Source: CBDCME01 sp965218865 (lineage in GTDB: Bacteria; Pseudomonadota; Alphaproteobacteria; JAAXGF01). From it: a DNA stretch of 64,000 bases. The notes under the pieces are model-generated. The model ran no database searches, was not told the origin of the DNA, and worked only from the letters and a program-made list of their open reading frames with translations. Positions 31,389-38,764 of the stretch are shown here, piece after piece. Positions within the stretch are counted from its first letter, which is position 1. Every line of letters starts with the position of its first letter. The stretch lies in contig CBDCME010000073.1 of assembly GCA_965218865.1 (NCBI GenBank), positions 62,001-126,000 on the forward strand. Direction: 5' to 3'. Made by a program: the position numbers and the translations under genes.

Positions 31389-31778
31389 TCAGGGACGCTT
31401 TCGAATGATCTCGCCGGTGCCGGGGTCACGCTGGACCGGCGTCGTCTGGCCGAGAATCCGATCCCGGGCCGGCCCCTCGCCGGTCCCGGGACTAGCGGCG
31501 GATTCAAGGGAGCGCAGCAGTTCCGCGACGGTACAGCGACAGTCGCCGAAGCGGATGCTTTCGGCCGCGCCGACAAACGCCTGGCGAAGCGGAAGCCACT
31601 GCCGGTGACCGTCCGCCCGTTCGATCAGGCGCAGGGTTTTCGAGCCTGTCCCGCAGTCGGTGAGGTGGTAGCGTTGGTCATCGGTCACCACGAGTTCGGC
31701 GTGTCGCGACGCGACCGAGGAATCGACGAGGAGGATGTCGGCGCCGGAACTACGCCCGATCACATAGGTCTTCACCAT
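31389..31778 (-). CDS. Small FHA-domain protein 1
   Basis: The 129-residue protein begins directly with an FHA fold: TYVIGRSSGADILL, SSVASRHAELVV, then LTDCGTGSKTLR. The Gly-Arg, Ser-x-x-His and Thr/Gly loop residues needed for phosphothreonine binding are present. The C-terminal 35 residues are low-complexity and rich in Pro/Gly/Thr (TPVQRDPGTGEIIRKRP) and may themselves be phosphorylated. It lies between the kinase and the channel gene, 3 bases before the latter. Confidence 0.87.
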   Translation of the reverse strand: MVKTYVIGRSSGADILLVDSSVASRHAELVVTDDQRYHLTDCGTGSKTLRLIERADGHRQWLPLRQAFVGAAESIRFGDCRCTVAELLRSLESAASPGTGEGPARDRILGQTTPVQRDPGTGEIIRKRP

Positions 31779-31823
31779 TGTCTCCTCGATGCAAGGGCCG
31801 TGAGCCTACGATTATACCAGCCC

Positions 31824-33917
31824 TCACGGCGCATTGGCGCCCAACACCTGGGGGAGCTTGTTGCCCTCGGTCTCGTTGTTCTCCGCGACGACTTCGGCGC
31901 CATCTACAGCGACGATTGCGTGGCCCGTGTTTCCGCTGATCGTGTTGCCCCGCACCACCCCCGCCACGTTGCCGGCGGCCAGTATCCCATGTTCGTTATG
32001 CCCGCGGATCAGGTTTCCGAACAAATTCGCTTCGGCACCGCTGCTAAGAACGACACCCGATAGCCGGCCCCCGGCGATCTCGTTCTTCTCGTAGGTGCCG
32101 CGGCCGAATTGGGAAACGAAGATGCCGGCGCCCCTGGTATCCGCGATCGTGTTGCCGACGACGTGGGGATCGGCTCCGCTTCGCACCTCGATGGCGGAAG
32201 CGCGGCTTCCCGAGATCCGGTTGTGGTCGATGACCGGCCGGGCGCCTTCGGCGATGAGGACGCCTGCCGCGCTGGCCGCTTCGATGCGGTTCTCGGACAG
32301 AACCATTGTCGTCCCTTGGCGCAGGACGACCCCGTTTCCCCCGACGCCGAAGACGCGATTGCGGCTCACCTTGCCGGAGCCGCCGCCCGTCACCAGAATT
32401 CCAACCCCGGCGCCGTGGTTGATTAGGTTTCCGGAGATGACGACCCGGGCGCCGCCGCGTATTCGTACGGCGGTCCCCGGCGAACCGATAATCTCGTTGT
32501 CGAGGAAGAGGACGTCGCCATCGGCAATGTCGACGCATGGCGGGCTTCCCGGGGCTTTCCGGGGCGCGCCCTTGAAGCGCAAACCCGAGATCCGGGCCCA
32601 CCGCGCCCGGACGATCAGGCACGACCCCGCCGGTGGAGCGACGACGGCGGCCTCTAGATCGGTGGTGTCCGAAAAAATATTCAGCGGCCGATCGATGTGG
32701 ATGACCTCGGCATAGGTGCCGGCTCGGACCCGAAGGTTGGCGCCGGCTGGCGCCCGCGCGACAGCCTCGCCGATCGTCGAGGCGTCTCCGGCACCCGTGG
32801 CGTCGACGACCCATTCGGACTGGAATTGATTTTGGTAGATTGGCCAGAGGAACCACCCCGCCGCGAGAACCATGAAAATCGCCAGCATGATCCACGGCGC
32901 GCGGGCTCGACGGGCGTACCCTTCGGCGGGCACCGATTCCGATTCGCCGACGCCCGGTACCTCCGCTTCGCCGCCCGTGCGTTCGATCTCTTCGGTCGGC
33001 GGAATGTCGTTGGCCACGCCGTGGGCGAATCCCATGTCCACGGATGGTGACGATTCGGTCGCCGGCGATTCCGGGGCCAGGACCCGGCGCCACGCCGCGA
33101 CGGATCGCGGTCGCTTCCCGGGCTTGGGATCAAGGGCCCAGGCGACGAGGCGCGCGAAGCCCTCCGAGCAGCGACCGGTTTCGAGGAGTTCCCGCTCACG
33201 CGTTTTGGCGGAGGAGGGCGACATGCGCGCCTCCGTCGGTGGTTGACCCGCGATTGCCCGGTAAGCGATGGCGCCGAGGGCATAAATGTCGGTCCACGGA
33301 CCCTCCTCGCCGTCCGTCTCGTAGCACTCTGGCGCGGCGTAACCGCCGCTGACCGGGGTCGTGCTCTCGCGCCCGCTGGCCCGTCCGTCGGCGCTTTCCG
33401 ATGCCCCGAAGTCGATGAGCACCGGGGCCCCGTTGGGGCGGAGAACGATGTTGTCGGGTTTGAGGTCGCGGTGGATGACGCCGGCTTCGTGCACGGCCTC
33501 GACGACCGGGCACAAAGCGTTCAAAAGGGCGCGAAGAGAGTCCTCGCGGGGGGGACCGTCGAGGCCGCGCCAGGCGGTCTCCAGGGTCGGGCCGTCGACG
33601 AATTCGACGACGAGAATGCCACCACTGTCGTCCTCTTGATAATCGCGATACCCGACCACGCCGGCGTGGTCGACGCGCTTGAGGGCATCGGACTCGGCTC
33701 GCAGGCGCGTGAGGGGAGAAACTCGCCCGGCGTGAGCCGACGCGGCGGCCCATTTGACGACGCACGGTTTCCCCGAACGCGGGTCATCCGCGAGATAGAC
33801 AGCCCGCTCCGGACGGGACCGCAACACATGCCGCAGGGAATAGCCCGCGACCACGCTGCCCGTGGACGGTTGGCCAGACGGGATTCGTGACTCACCTTGT
33901 TCCGACCCCGTTGCCAC
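31824..33917 (-). CDS. Ser/Thr protein kinase with transmembrane helix and periplasmic beta-helix
   Basis: The 697-residue protein starts at GTG 33917. The kinase domain (about 25-282) has the ATP-site lysine in CVVKWAA (K55), the alpha-C glutamate (E75), catalytic loop HRDLKPDN (D151), DFG (169-171) and APE (195-197); the glycine loop is degenerate. A transmembrane helix follows (about 341-361, WIMLAIFMVLAAGWFLWPIY). The rest (about 370-697) is a right-handed parallel beta-helix with at least nine repeats of the type N-x-I-x-G/N-x-x-G-x-G-I. The beta-helix should be periplasmic and could sense a glycan. This is a PASTA-kinase-like layout with a different sensor. Confidence 0.9.
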   Translation of the reverse strand: MATGSEQGESRIPSGQPSTGSVVAGYSLRHVLRSRPERAVYLADDPRSGKPCVVKWAAASAHAGRVSPLTRLRAESDALKRVDHAGVVGYRDYQEDDSGGILVVEFVDGPTLETAWRGLDGPPREDSLRALLNALCPVVEAVHEAGVIHRDLKPDNIVLRPNGAPVLIDFGASESADGRASGRESTTPVSGGYAAPECYETDGEEGPWTDIYALGAIAYRAIAGQPPTEARMSPSSAKTRERELLETGRCSEGFARLVAWALDPKPGKRPRSVAAWRRVLAPESPATESSPSVDMGFAHGVANDIPPTEEIERTGGEAEVPGVGESESVPAEGYARRARAPWIMLAIFMVLAAGWFLWPIYQNQFQSEWVVDATGAGDASTIGEAVARAPAGANLRVRAGTYAEVIHIDRPLNIFSDTTDLEAAVVAPPAGSCLIVRARWARISGLRFKGAPRKAPGSPPCVDIADGDVLFLDNEIIGSPGTAVRIRGGARVVISGNLINHGAGVGILVTGGGSGKVSRNRVFGVGGNGVVLRQGTTMVLSENRIEAASAAGVLIAEGARPVIDHNRISGSRASAIEVRSGADPHVVGNTIADTRGAGIFVSQFGRGTYEKNEIAGGRLSGVVLSSGAEANLFGNLIRGHNEHGILAAGNVAGVVRGNTISGNTGHAIVAVDGAEVVAENNETEGNKLPQVLGANAP

Positions 33918-33920
33918 GGC

Positions 33921-34448
33921 CTAGAGGCTCGATTCGTAAGGCAGGGTATAGATGACGGAATCCTCGGGTTTGACGGGTTGCGGCACTGGCGGCGGCGGGG
34001 GAGGATCGTTCGCCACGGTTTCGTTGGCTGCCCCTGGCACCTCTTCCTTTTCCACTTGGGGTTCCGGCGGTGGGGTTTCGACCGGCGCCGAAACGATCGC
34101 TTCGTCGTAATGCCAGCGATCCCCGATGCGGCATCCTGTCCCACGCCAAACATAGGGGTCGCGTTCCGCGAACTCGACAGCCCGCTCATAGTCACGGCAG
34201 GGAATTTGCCCAGCGACAAAATAAGTCTGCAATACCGTGATTCGCCCTTGGCTTTCCGTGTCCGCGTGGAACCAGTCCAAATTAATCCCCGAGCGGGCGG
34301 ATTCAAGGGCGACCTGGAGTTTGTCCTCGGCATAGACGCGGGTCGCGAGCGGTATCCCGGCGGGGGGCGCCCCGATTCCGACCGTTGCGGACAACACCAC
34401 AATCGAAACGCCGGCAGCGACTGCTTGGAGACTCCGAGACCCATGCAT
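33921..34448 (-). CDS. Unknown secreted protein, first gene of the kinase-channel operon
   Basis: From ATG 34448 the 175-residue protein has a signal peptide (HGSRSLQAVAAGVSIVVLSA, then TVGIGAPPAG). The mature part has a helical region with a cysteine pair (QIPCRDYERAVEF, RGTGCRIGDRWHY) and a proline/glutamate tail (about 125-170, with a PPPPPP run) ending YTLPYESSL. I do not recognise a family. It stops 4 bases before the kinase start and so belongs to the same transcript. A periplasmic partner of the kinase beta-helix or the vWA domains is plausible but unproven. Confidence 0.75.
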   Translation of the reverse strand: MHGSRSLQAVAAGVSIVVLSATVGIGAPPAGIPLATRVYAEDKLQVALESARSGINLDWFHADTESQGRITVLQTYFVAGQIPCRDYERAVEFAERDPYVWRGTGCRIGDRWHYDEAIVSAPVETPPPEPQVEKEEVPGAANETVANDPPPPPPVPQPVKPEDSVIYTLPYESSL

Positions 34449-34485
34449 GGACAAAATTTTCCCGATGTTATTAGCCTGAAAATCC

Positions 34486-34515
34486 AGTATAACATTACGG
34501 GTGCTCGACGTTCAA
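34486..34515 (-). promoter_or_regulatory. Likely promoter of the kinase-channel-vWA operon
   Basis: On the minus strand, TTGAAC (34510-34515) and TATACT (34486-34491) are separated by 18 bases. They lie about 40 bases upstream of the first gene of the operon, giving a short leader. No repressor site is evident. Confidence 0.6.
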
Positions 34516-34706
34516 AATCACGAATTGTTCATGGCACATGGTGTTTTTGGCAATTTATTCGTAAATCTTGTGTGGCTCACGGAAACGGACATAGGCGTTG
34601 AGCCTGGCTGGGCGTCGCCGAAGGCTGGAATTCGGCCCGATTACTCCCCACATTCTAACTGTGGAAGGGTGTTCAAAACGGGCCGCCAAGGTCTGGCACG
34701 AATGTT

Positions 34707-35876
34707 ATACCAACCGCCCCAGAGTTTGACTCGCGCAAAGGTTTACACGCCAGGTTTTGTGTGATTCAAGGTTGTTGGCAACAAGGGAGTGTGTTCAATG
34801 CCAACGATTCCTTTGCGAAACGACTTTGATGCTGAAAGAGTCCGTGTTCTTGCGGCACGGAGCGATGATGGGAACCAGGCGCGACGGCTTTTGTCGATGG
34901 CGGCCATCTACGATGGGATGGATCGAGCGTGCGCGGCGGGTATTGGCGGCATGGATCGGCAGACGTTGCGGGACTGGGTTCACCGGTTCAACGCGGGAGG
35001 TCCGGCCGGTCTGATCGACCGCAAGCCGAACGGGGCGTTGCGTCGGTTGACGCCGTCGCAAATGGCGGCGCTTTCGCGGGCTATCGAGGCCGGTCCCGAT
35101 CCCGAACGGGATGGGGTCGTGCGCTGGCGCTGCATCGATCTCAAGCAACTGATCCGAACGCGCTTCGGCGTGGACTATCACGAGCGGAGCGTCGGCAAGC
35201 TGCTGGCCGCGCTCGGGTTCTCGCATATTTCCGCGCGCCCGCGCCACGTCGGCCAGGATGCGCGGGCACAGGAGGAATTTAAAAAAAAGTTTTCCCGAAC
35301 ACTTGGCGAAAATCGTAGCGGCACAGCCACCGGACACGCCCATCGAGGTTTGGTTTCAAGATGAAATGCGCGTCGGCCAGAAGAACAGCCTGGTGCGCCA
35401 GTGGGCCCCAAAGGGATCGCGCCCGCGCCAGGTCAAGGACCTACGGACCTCTTCGGCGTATCTCTTCGGCGCCATCTGCCCCGAGCGCGGTGAGGGCGCG
35501 GCGCTGGTCATGCCGCGCGCCAATACTGAAGCCATGGACCTGCATCTCGAGGAAATCAGCCGGGCCGTTGCCCCAAACGCCCATGCCGTCGTGCTGCTCG
35601 ACCAAGCCGCATGGCACACCACTGCCAAACTCGGCATCCCGGAGAACATCTCCCTCGTGCCTTTGCCACCCAAGTCCCCGGAGCTCAATCCCGCCGAAAA
35701 TGTCTGGCAATACCTCCGCCAGAACTGGCTCTCCAATCGTGTCTTCGACTCCTATGAAGCCATCGTCGAGGCCTCTTGCCAAGCCTGGAACAACCTGACC
35801 GACCAACCTTGGAAGATCATGTCCATCGGCCTCAGAGCGTGGGATCGCACAAGTCAATGTTAAGGGCGGTTGGTAT
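34707..35876 (+). mobile_element. IS630-family insertion sequence, copy 2 (inverted to copy 1)
   Basis: The ends are the same ATACCAACCG / CGGTTGGTAT as in copy 1, and the sequence is almost identical to it, but it is 1170 bp long (one extra base). It is inserted between the kinase operon and the lipoprotein gene. Its orientation is opposite to copy 1. Confidence 0.9.
34798..35863 (+). pseudogene. IS630-family transposase, frameshifted at a poly-A tract
   Basis: From ATG 34798 the sequence matches copy 1 up to EEFKK. There it has eight A residues (35281-35288) instead of seven, so the frame leaves the transposase and soon ends at 35364. The DDE half continues in another frame from about 35290 to 35863 (SFPEHLAKIVAAQPPDTPIE...). 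Slippage on the A-run during transcription or translation could restore some full-length protein, so it may not be completely dead. Confidence 0.88.
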
Positions 35877-35927
35877 TAGGCGGGGGTTATTCGGGGTTGG
35901 ACGGATCGAACAGGCGGAGAATGAGTA

Positions 35928-36524
35928 ATGAAGCATTTGTCACTAGTCGCTTTCGCGGTTATTTTTTTGGCGGGCTGCGCACAATCCACGACCAACACTT
36001 ACAAGGCGGGTGATGTCGGTCATACGATCGACGTTAGCGAGGGTAAGATCGTCTCGTCGCGCCTCGTCAACATCGAGGCCGACGATCCCGTGGCCGGGCC
36101 GCTCGTCGGCGCCGGCGTCGGCGCCGCCACCGGTGGACTGCTGATCGGCAGCGGATCGGGCAGTGCAGCCGCCGCGATTATCGGCGGATTGATCGGCGCC
36201 GGCGCGGGTTACGTGATCGAGAAGGAAGCGCGCGGCGGCGAGGGCATCGAGTATATCGTGCGCCTCAGCGACGGGCGCGTGGTAACGCTGGTGCAAAACC
36301 GCGAAAACAACGAACCGGCGCTCGCCGATGGTTCCCCGGTGCTGATCCAATGGGGCGGGGAATACACCCGCGTCGTTTCTCTTCCCGAACAGCTCGAGTC
36401 GCCGTCCGGCGGCGGATCGGGGGGCGGCGGCGCCGACGTTTGGACGAATCCCGACGAGAGCTACTCCGGCGAGCCCTACGAAGAGGCACCCCCGCCTTAT
36501 CCTCCGTCGCAGCAGCAGCAGTAA
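35928..36524 (+). CDS. Glycine-zipper lipoprotein
   Basis: The 198-residue protein has a lipoprotein signal peptide with lipobox LAGC (lipidated Cys17). A glycine-zipper two-helix segment (about 62-103: GPLVGAGVGAATGGLLIGSG, then IIGGLIGAGAGYVIEK) resembles SlyB/Pcp-type outer-membrane proteins. A small beta domain (about 108-155) and a Gly/Pro/Gln-rich tail follow. A ribosome site (GGCGGAGAA) precedes ATG 35928. It is directly downstream of IS630 copy 2 and monocistronic. Location: probably inner leaflet of the outer membrane. Confidence 0.85.
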   Translation: MKHLSLVAFAVIFLAGCAQSTTNTYKAGDVGHTIDVSEGKIVSSRLVNIEADDPVAGPLVGAGVGAATGGLLIGSGSGSAAAAIIGGLIGAGAGYVIEKEARGGEGIEYIVRLSDGRVVTLVQNRENNEPALADGSPVLIQWGGEYTRVVSLPEQLESPSGGGSGGGGADVWTNPDESYSGEPYEEAPPPYPPSQQQQ

Positions 36525-36867
36525 CCGGGATACATCGGGCGCCGGGCGCGGTGCGTTCGGCCAGGGCACTCGTCGTCCTCGGGAATGTAGCCATCGTGGG
36601 ATGTCGGCCCCGAAATCCTCTGGGCCGGTCAGTGGCGTTCAATCAATGTTTTTCAAGATATTGAGTGTTGTCCTTCGACTATTTTGTAAAATGCCGATGC
36701 GCGATTCCGCAGGCGTCGTCGCAGCCATGGCCACGCCACGGGCGTAACAGTCTGTTCGAAAACTCGCGGCACCGGCCCCCGTGATCCCGGCCCGCGAGGC
36801 GCGTTTCGGGATTGTCAGATAATCGCGTGGGTGCCATAGTGCGGGCGACACCTAAAGGAGAAATCCC
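36525..36867. other. Intergenic region with a repeat
   Basis: No gene is seen. It contains the 30-bp repeat at 36747-36776 and an adjacent imperfect hairpin (CTCGCGG ... CCGCGAG), then a ribosome site (AAAGGAGAAAT) for the GTG start at 36868. Confidence 0.6.
36747..36776 (+). repeat. 30-bp dispersed repeat, copy 1
   Basis: ACAGTCTGTTCGAAAACTCG and the following ten bases match 57132-57161 at 28 of 30 positions. Both copies are followed by a GC-rich hairpin, which suggests a REP-like family of intergenic palindromes. Confidence 0.75.
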
Positions 36868-37092
36868 GTGCCCGAAAACCTCCAGGTAGAAATTATTGAA
36901 ATCGTTGATCAATTTGTCTTGATGCTCACTTCCGAGAATCCGATCGTTACATTATTTGTTTTGCTTGGTTATGCGACTCTGCTTATTTCTGGCGTCGTGT
37001 ATTTAAAGGAACATTTTCGTTACAAAACGGTCGTCGCTACTCAGAAGGAAGCTTTTCGCGCCATCGTTGGGGCGGGGAGAGGTCCTGATTAA
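36868..37092 (+). CDS. Unknown small membrane protein (74 aa)
   Basis: A clear ribosome site (AAAGGAG, 7 bases upstream) selects GTG 36868. The protein has an acidic amphipathic start (PENLQVEIIEIVDQFVLML), one transmembrane helix (about 27-48: PIVTLFVLLGYATLLISGVV) and a short basic tail. The base composition is more AT-rich than its neighbours. I do not recognise it. It is 20 bases before the next gene on the same strand. Confidence 0.65.
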   Translation: MPENLQVEIIEIVDQFVLMLTSENPIVTLFVLLGYATLLISGVVYLKEHFRYKTVVATQKEAFRAIVGAGRGPD

Positions 37093-37112
37093 ATCGATTT
37101 GGCTGTAATCAG

Positions 37113-37697
37113 ATGATTGCCCAGCTCGTTCTCCTTTGGCTCTCGGTACTGCTCGTATGGCGGGCGGCGCGGGTCGATCACGAGAGACGGCAAAATCTGG
37201 AGGCCGCCTGGATTCACCGCTCGAACCTGGCCTTCATCGTCCACAAGGCCATGGCGGACGAGGCGGCGCCGACGGCCTATCGCGGCCTGATGGCGGAGCT
37301 GTCGCGCCTATCGTTCGATCGGGAGGTCATCGCCCGGGCACGTGACATCGTATTGTCGGAGATGGCGAAAAAGGCCGTTTCGGAGGAAGAATTTGCCGCG
37401 GACGAGGAGCCGCGGGCATCCAAGACGAAAAAATCGCGCCGCCGTCGCCGGAAGGAGCGGGTCGCGGATCCCGTCGGCGAATTTTTGGACCTTCTCGACA
37501 CCGACTACGCCGACGAGTTGAGCCGCGCCTGTCGGGAGTTCGCGTATATGACGTTGTTCGACGACCGGGCCCTGGGATCGGCCCTGCGGAGGGTCGGGGT
37601 CAAACAGGCGCTACGATCCCGGGAGGAATTTGTCGACGCCATCCGGGCGGGGCTTATCGAAACCTTCGTGGAGGAGGAAAAATCACGACGGCGCTGA
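37113..37697 (+). CDS. Unknown membrane-anchored protein (194 aa)
   Basis: An N-terminal hydrophobic helix (IAQLVLLWLSVLLVW) is followed by a soluble helical region. Around residues 105-117 lies a very basic run (KTKKSRRRRRKERV), then a second helical domain (DTDYADELSRACREFAYMTL). No family is recognised. Its hydrophobic start and basic centre suggest a membrane-tethered protein with a nucleic-acid- or lipid-binding patch. Probably co-transcribed with the 74-aa gene and convergent with the next one. Confidence 0.65.
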   Translation: MIAQLVLLWLSVLLVWRAARVDHERRQNLEAAWIHRSNLAFIVHKAMADEAAPTAYRGLMAELSRLSFDREVIARARDIVLSEMAKKAVSEEEFAADEEPRASKTKKSRRRRRKERVADPVGEFLDLLDTDYADELSRACREFAYMTLFDDRALGSALRRVGVKQALRSREEFVDAIRAGLIETFVEEEKSRRR

Positions 37698-37748
37698 GCG
37701 CTAGACCGGAAACACAGGCTCGAGGGAGCCTCTCCCATGGCGCCAAGC

Positions 37749-38333
37749 TCAGGGGGCGGCCGCGGTTTCGACCGCTTGATTTGTCGGCGCGGTTTCCAAA
37801 ATCCGGCTGATCAGTCGAATGACTTCGTCTTCGTCGGATTTGCCCGATACGACTCGAAGGATTGCCCGTGGCATCGGTTTTCCGCCGTCGGCCGCGAAGC
37901 GGGTCAGGATGGCCATGAGAGTAGCTTCCGCGTCATCCCCATCGCCAATATTGAGATAGTTACTGAGGCTAGAGGCACGTTCACCGCGCGTCACCCAGGT
38001 CAAAATTTGCGAGGCATCGCAGATCACCGCCCCGAGCCCCCGGTCGATGTCGTTGAGGAGCGAGACCATGAGTAGCGCTTCGGGGAGCACGCCTTTCTTC
38101 TCCGATGATTTCTCGATAATCCAGCGCAGGCGCTCGGCGCCCTTGAGTTTGTCGGCGTTCGTGTTGACTCGTATGTCGTAATCGAAAAGCCTTCCCAGCA
38201 AAACGTCCGATCGGATCATCAAAAAAATCGCGCCGCATTTTTGGTTGACCGATCGAATCAACAATAAAAATACCGCGCTGAACCCTATGACGAGCACAAT
38301 ACATATGGATGATGCGATCATTTCCATGCTCAT
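37749..38333 (-). CDS. Unknown membrane-anchored protein (194 aa, minus strand)
   Basis: The protein starts with one transmembrane helix (about 8-28: SICIVLVIGFSAVFLLLI) and then has an all-soluble remainder with leucine-rich helices (ALLMVSLLNDIDRGLGAVIC; GDGDDAEATLMAILTRFAAD). I do not recognise a family. It faces the 194-aa gene at 37113-37697, which has the same length and the same N-terminal anchor plan, but the two sequences are not obviously related. Confidence 0.65.
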   Translation of the reverse strand: MSMEMIASSICIVLVIGFSAVFLLLIRSVNQKCGAIFLMIRSDVLLGRLFDYDIRVNTNADKLKGAERLRWIIEKSSEKKGVLPEALLMVSLLNDIDRGLGAVICDASQILTWVTRGERASSLSNYLNIGDGDDAEATLMAILTRFAADGGKPMPRAILRVVSGKSDEDEVIRLISRILETAPTNQAVETAAAP

Positions 38334-38764
38334 TTCATTTCTCCTGTCACCCCACCTGGGCCATTGCCCCGCAACGGTGAGTTTTCTTTAGTCGGAACCT
38401 TTTCCCCACGCTCCTAGTGCACCGGCGCATTCACTTCGTTCACGCCCCCGTGCACCAGGCCTTTGTCGATGCATCAACTTTCCAAACTTCGGCTGCCGCC
38501 TCCGTTTGGGTAGATGCACTAGGGGGCCGTGTTTCCGGAGTTATTTTCGAGCTTGAACGTAAAAACGGTCTTAATGCGCATTCGGATTGAAACGGCGCCG
38601 AGCGATAATTGATAATTTAACCTATAAAAACGGGGTTACAAGTTATGCCCGATGTCGGTGAGGGGTCTGGCGGCGCCGGGTTCGAGAGCTGGTTTCGGGC
38701 CAGGGGTTGCCGTATTCTTTGGTTTCGCCCGTGAGCGGCGGCAAATCAGAAGCGGAGCGGCCAG
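38334..38764. other. Intergenic region holding a 109-bp repeat
   Basis: No gene is supported. The 109-bp repeat lies at 38414-38522; the rest is probably the promoter region of the P450 gene and of the leftward 194-aa gene. Confidence 0.6.
38414..38522 (+). repeat. 109-bp repeat with inverted ends, copy 1
   Basis: It starts CTAGTGCA and ends TGCACTAG, which are inverted complements. The interior is nearly identical to 42306-42414 (about 4 differences in 109). Internal pairs such as CCAAAC...GTTTGG could fold. It looks like a very short non-autonomous element. Confidence 0.85.

Noticed and set aside
28226..34454. Classical Zorya, type VI secretion or TerY-kinase-phosphatase system
   Set aside because: No OmpA-type ZorB, ZorC/D/E, helicase, Tss genes, PP2C phosphatase or Ter genes are present; only individual domains are shared.
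38414..38522. Integron attC site
   Set aside because: Despite the paired ends, the conserved R and L core boxes with GTTRRRY were not seen, and no integron integrase is nearby.
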